From: an uncultured Sutterella sp.
GTDB taxonomy: Bacteria > Pseudomonadota > Gammaproteobacteria > Burkholderiales > Burkholderiaceae_F
Direction: 5' to 3'
Assembly (NCBI GenBank): GCA_934249275.1
Contig: CAKQKT010000086.1
Coordinates: 1-8,280, forward strand
DNA length: 8,280 nt
Shown: piece after piece, positions 6,605 to 8,280 of the stretch
Position numbering within the stretch: the first letter of the stretch is position 1
Layout of the letters: every line of letters starts with the position of its first letter
The notes under the pieces: model-generated
Databases searched by the model: none
What the model saw: only the letters and a program-made list of their open reading frames with translations
What the model was told of the DNA's origin: nothing
Made by a program: the position numbers and the translations under genes

Positions 6605-6651
6605 AAAAAAGGCCCGTTCCCAACCAATATCAATAGGTGAAGGAACGAGCC
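6605..6651 (-). terminator. distal intrinsic terminator of the complete porin gene
   Basis: In the mRNA, GGCTCGTTCC (6651-6642) pairs with GGAACGGGCC (6620-6611) over ten pairs including one G-U, followed by six U (6610-6605). This is the second and stronger of two tandem terminators. Confidence 0.88.
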
Positions 6652-6687
6652 AAAAACTGCCGGACCGGAAAGGACAATGGCCGGCAG
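6652..6687 (-). terminator. proximal intrinsic terminator of the complete porin gene
   Basis: In the mRNA, CTGCCGG (6687-6681) pairs with CCGGCAG (6663-6657), followed by five U (6656-6652). It starts about 25 bases after the porin stop codon and directly abuts the distal terminator. Confidence 0.75.
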
Positions 6688-6711
6688 CCGAGCAGGAGTT
6701 ATTGTTACGGA

Positions 6712-7860
6712 TTAAAAGCGGTGGACGATGCCGGCCGTGAGCTCATAGCCGTTGGGCTTGGCTTCGGCCGTCTGCGTCTTGATCTTTTCCTGAGACCAGC
6801 CGGTCATGGCGTAGACGGACGTGCGCTTCGAGAACGGGTAGTCGAAGCCGGCGGCCGCGATCACGCGCTTGAAGTCGACGTCGCGGTCGTTTTCCATGTC
6901 GCGGTAGCCGACGTGGGCCTTGGCGATGCCGCCGAAGGCCGGCACGTGCATGCCGAGCGAGAGGCCGCAGCCGTCCACGAAGCCGTAGCCATAGGGGGCC
7001 TTGGCGACAGGATCGAAGGTGAGGGCGGCAAGGCCGTCCTGGCTCACGCCGGCGCGGAAGATCTTGAGTTCCTGGTCGCCGAAGAGCTGGGTGTAGGCGA
7101 GAACCTTGACGCCGCTCTCGAACGTGTAGTTGCCGCCGGCGGTGACCGTCCAGCCGTCGTTCTTGTGATCGTCCGCGCCGGTGCGGGCCGTGCCGTACAT
7201 CGTGGTATCGGCGACGACGATCGCCTCAACGGCGCCCGCCTTGTATCGGGCGGCGAGAGCGGCGTAGCGGTCGGCTTCACCGCCATGCCCCTCCGTGCCC
7301 TTGCCGGCGCAGGCGTTCTTGAAGGAATACATGGCGTAGCCCGTGAAGCCGGCAACGATCGGCGTTACGTAGCTCACGGCATTGTCGACGCGCGTCCAGG
7401 AGGAAGCCGTAATCTGGCTCGAACCGAAGGCCTTCGTGTAGTTGTCGAAGAGCGGCTCGATGGCGCGGAAGAGCCCATCGGCGCCGAGCGTGCTGCCAAA
7501 GAGCGGCAGCAGGCCGGCGGAGACCTTGCCGAACGGGCCCATGACGTCGATGCGGGCTTCGCGGCCGAAGAGCTTGCCGGCCTGGTCGAACTGACCGTCG
7601 TCGGACTTGAAGCCGGATTCGAGCACGAAGGCGACCTTGCAGCCGTCGCCGAGATCCTCGGAGCCGCGAAGGCCGAAGCGGGAGCCGAACTCCTTGGCGT
7701 TTTCCAATGCCAGCGTGTTCAAGCGGGAAGAGCCCGGAACGTCGGCATCGCTCGAAACAAAGTCGATGTTCGTGTCGATGAGGCCGTAAACCTGCACGTC
7801 GGCAGCCTGGGCGCTCATGGCCGCGGCGGCGACGGCGAGCGCAATAAGAGACTTTTTCAT
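6712..7860 (-). CDS. outer-membrane porin, Burkholderiales type
   Basis: A 382-residue general porin of the Gram-negative (OmpC-like, porin_4) group, expected to be a 16-strand trimeric beta-barrel letting small hydrophilic solutes across the outer membrane. Residues 1-19 (MKKSLIALAVAAAAMSAQA) are a Sec signal peptide ending in AQA; the mature protein starts ADVQVYGLIDTNI, the usual first strand. SRFGLRGSEDLGDGCKVAFVLESGF (about 60-84) is the typical second and third strand region, and FGREARIDVMGPFGKVSAG follows. The protein ends GIVHRF with terminal Phe, the BAM recognition signal. The start at 7860 gives the clean signal peptide; an upstream ATG would add 13 residues and spoil it. The ribosome site is weak (GGGAA or AAGA). 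A second porin with almost the same C terminus lies just upstream, so this is a tandem porin locus. Confidence 0.94.
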   Translation of the reverse strand: MKKSLIALAVAAAAMSAQAADVQVYGLIDTNIDFVSSDADVPGSSRLNTLALENAKEFGSRFGLRGSEDLGDGCKVAFVLESGFKSDDGQFDQAGKLFGREARIDVMGPFGKVSAGLLPLFGSTLGADGLFRAIEPLFDNYTKAFGSSQITASSWTRVDNAVSYVTPIVAGFTGYAMYSFKNACAGKGTEGHGGEADRYAALAARYKAGAVEAIVVADTTMYGTARTGADDHKNDGWTVTAGGNYTFESGVKVLAYTQLFGDQELKIFRAGVSQDGLAALTFDPVAKAPYGYGFVDGCGLSLGMHVPAFGGIAKAHVGYRDMENDRDVDFKRVIAAAGFDYPFSKRTSVYAMTGWSQEKIKTQTAEAKPNGYELTAGIVHRF

Positions 7861-7892
7861 GATCTTATGATTCCCAATGAGTTGTATAGTCT

Positions 7893-7930
7893 GAAGCACA
7901 TCGTGCTTCTCGACCCGAGGCTCAAGCCTC
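7893..7930 (-). promoter_or_regulatory. two stem-loops in the porin 5' untranslated region
   Basis: In the mRNA, GAGGC-TTGA-GCCTC (7930-7917) is followed by GAAGCAC-GAT-GTGCTTC (7909-7893), a seven-pair stem with three-base loop. Both lie in the roughly 80-base leader between the predicted promoter and the ATG. Neither has a U-tract. Porin mRNAs in other bacteria are commonly controlled at the leader by small RNAs or stabilised by 5' stem-loops, so a post-transcriptional role is plausible but not shown. Confidence 0.5.
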
Positions 7931-7948
7931 TCCCGTAGTCGATGAGGA

Positions 7949-7978
7949 ATCTTACAGTACCGTACGGTACCATTTCAA
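7949..7978 (-). promoter_or_regulatory. porin promoter
   Basis: On the minus strand TTGAAA (7978-7973, five of six consensus) and TAAGAT (7954-7949, four of six) are spaced by 18 bases. The predicted start near 7942 leaves an untranslated leader of about 80 bases. Confidence 0.55.
7957..7970. promoter_or_regulatory. 14-bp palindrome between porin -35 and -10, candidate operator
   Basis: GTACCGTACGGTAC is a perfect palindrome lying wholly within the 18-base promoter spacer. A protein bound here would block RNA polymerase or distort the spacer, as MerR-type regulators do. The binding protein is unknown. Confidence 0.5.
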
Positions 7979-7980
7979 AT

Positions 7981-8000
7981 TGTGTTGCATATTCAACACA
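7981..8000. promoter_or_regulatory. inverted repeat upstream of the porin -35, candidate activator site
   Basis: TGTGTTG (7981-7987), spacer CATATT, CAACACA (7994-8000): seven perfect pairs in A/T-richer DNA, ending two bases from the -35 box. Half-site spacing does not fit CRP (TGTGA-N6-TCACA). Position suits an activator or overlapping repressor. Confidence 0.5.
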
Positions 8001-8054
8001 CAATGAAAGATCGGAAGTGTGACGATCGGTTGAAGGAAGAGGGAATCCGGAACG

Positions 8055-8101
8055 AAAAAAGGCCCGATTGCGCTCTCCTGCAGGAAGCGGCAAACGGGCC
8101 T
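8055..8101 (-). terminator. distal intrinsic terminator of the truncated porin gene
   Basis: In the mRNA, AGGCCCG (8101-8095) pairs with CGGGCCT, followed by a run of U (8060-8055). Inner UUUGCCGC/GCGCAAU extends the stem with one mismatch and one bulge. Strong GC-rich stem with U-tract. Confidence 0.87.
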
Positions 8102-8102
8102 G

Positions 8103-8138
8103 AAAAGCTTCCTCCGAGCTACGGACTCGGGAAGGAAG
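8103..8138 (-). terminator. proximal stem-loop or terminator of the truncated porin gene
   Basis: In the mRNA, CTTCCT and CCGAG pair with CTCGG and AGGAAG around a seven-base loop, with a two-base bulge, followed by C and four U (8106-8103). Together with the distal hairpin it repeats the double-terminator arrangement of the other porin. Confidence 0.6.
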
Positions 8139-8174
8139 ACGATCTAGGAAGATAAATGTTCAAGAACCGGTCAA

Positions 8175-8280
8175 TCAGAAGCGATGGACGATGCCGGCCG
8201 TGACTTCATAGCCGTTGGGCTTGGCTTCCGTCGTGGCGGTTTCGACCTTTTCCTGAGACCAGCCGGTCATGGCGTAGACG
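8175..8280 (-). CDS. second outer-membrane porin, C-terminal end only (truncated by window edge)
   Basis: The last 34 codons and the TGA stop are visible. The peptide from VYAMTGWSQEK to GIVHRF matches the C terminus of the neighbouring complete porin at 29 of 34 residues, with the same terminal Phe that marks a beta-barrel outer-membrane protein. The DNA is also very similar. It lies 314 bases upstream of the complete porin on the same strand, with two hairpins and a porin promoter between, so the two are separately transcribed tandem paralogues. The rest of the gene is beyond the window. Confidence 0.92.
   Translation of the reverse strand, partial: VYAMTGWSQEKVETATTEAKPNGYEVTAGIVHRF

Noticed and set aside
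7861..7899. Upstream ATG extending the porin by 13 residues
   Set aside because: The extension would place polar residues before a perfect Sec signal peptide beginning MKKSLIALAV; the second ATG is the natural start.
6637..7938. Plus-strand open frame opposite the porin gene
   Set aside because: Shadow of the porin coding sequence, running through its terminator region and promoter; no plausible protein features.
7981..8000. CRP binding site
   Set aside because: TGTG and CACA half-sites are separated by 12 bases, not matching TGTGA-N6-TCACA spacing.
1..8280. Insertion sequences, CRISPR arrays, tRNA or rRNA genes, toxin-antitoxin or defence genes
   Set aside because: No transposase, regular short repeats with spacers, or cloverleaf-type sequence was seen on reading through; all long frames are accounted for by metabolic or transport genes.

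Overview
The window looks like a chromosomal segment of a GC-rich gut betaproteobacterium, most likely of the Sutterella/Parasutterella group (Sutterellaceae, Burkholderiales). This is inferred from four things seen together: a DMSO-reductase-type respiratory enzyme, a Burkholderiales-style porin ending in ...HRF, a family C69 dipeptidase, and strong GC3 bias with long spurious antisense frames. No 16S or other marker gene is present, so the assignment is tentative.

Layout. On the minus strand at the left edge is a dms operon: dmsA (catalytic molybdopterin subunit with Tat signal, 147-2555) followed after an 18-base gap by the start of dmsB (four-cluster ferredoxin subunit, cut by the window edge). 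A 331-base divergent intergenic region (2556-2886) separates dmsA from two plus-strand EamA/DMT-type transporter genes (2887-3789 and 3939-4841). These are tandem paralogues of identical length, about 78% identical by hand count, and each has its own promoter and leader. A bidirectional terminator separates them from a minus-strand C69 dipeptidase (4962-6392). Upstream of that lies a minus-strand porin (6712-7860) with two tandem terminators, and at the right edge the last 34 codons of a second, nearly identical porin (8175-8280), again followed by two tandem terminators.

How the parts fit. The genes suggest an asaccharolytic, anaerobically respiring gut organism: outer-membrane porins admit small solutes, the dipeptidase breaks down dipeptides, the DMT carriers move unidentified small molecules, and DmsAB(C) uses an S- or N-oxide as terminal electron acceptor. 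Each unit appears to be transcribed separately; only dmsA-dmsB is a clear operon.

Most interesting signal. The two EamA genes have leaders in which a short hairpin begins 8-9 bases after the -10 box and runs into a GTTTTTCA tract. Between the copies the hairpin sequence has changed but the pairing is kept (four of six pairs differ with compensation on both sides). The dipeptidase leader has a similar arrangement: -10-like box, GC-rich hairpin, U6, then the ribosome binding site. The porin promoter carries a perfect 14-bp palindrome between -35 and -10, plus a second inverted repeat just upstream. I found no mobile element, CRISPR array, RNA gene or defence system, and nothing that supports a wholly new multi-gene system.
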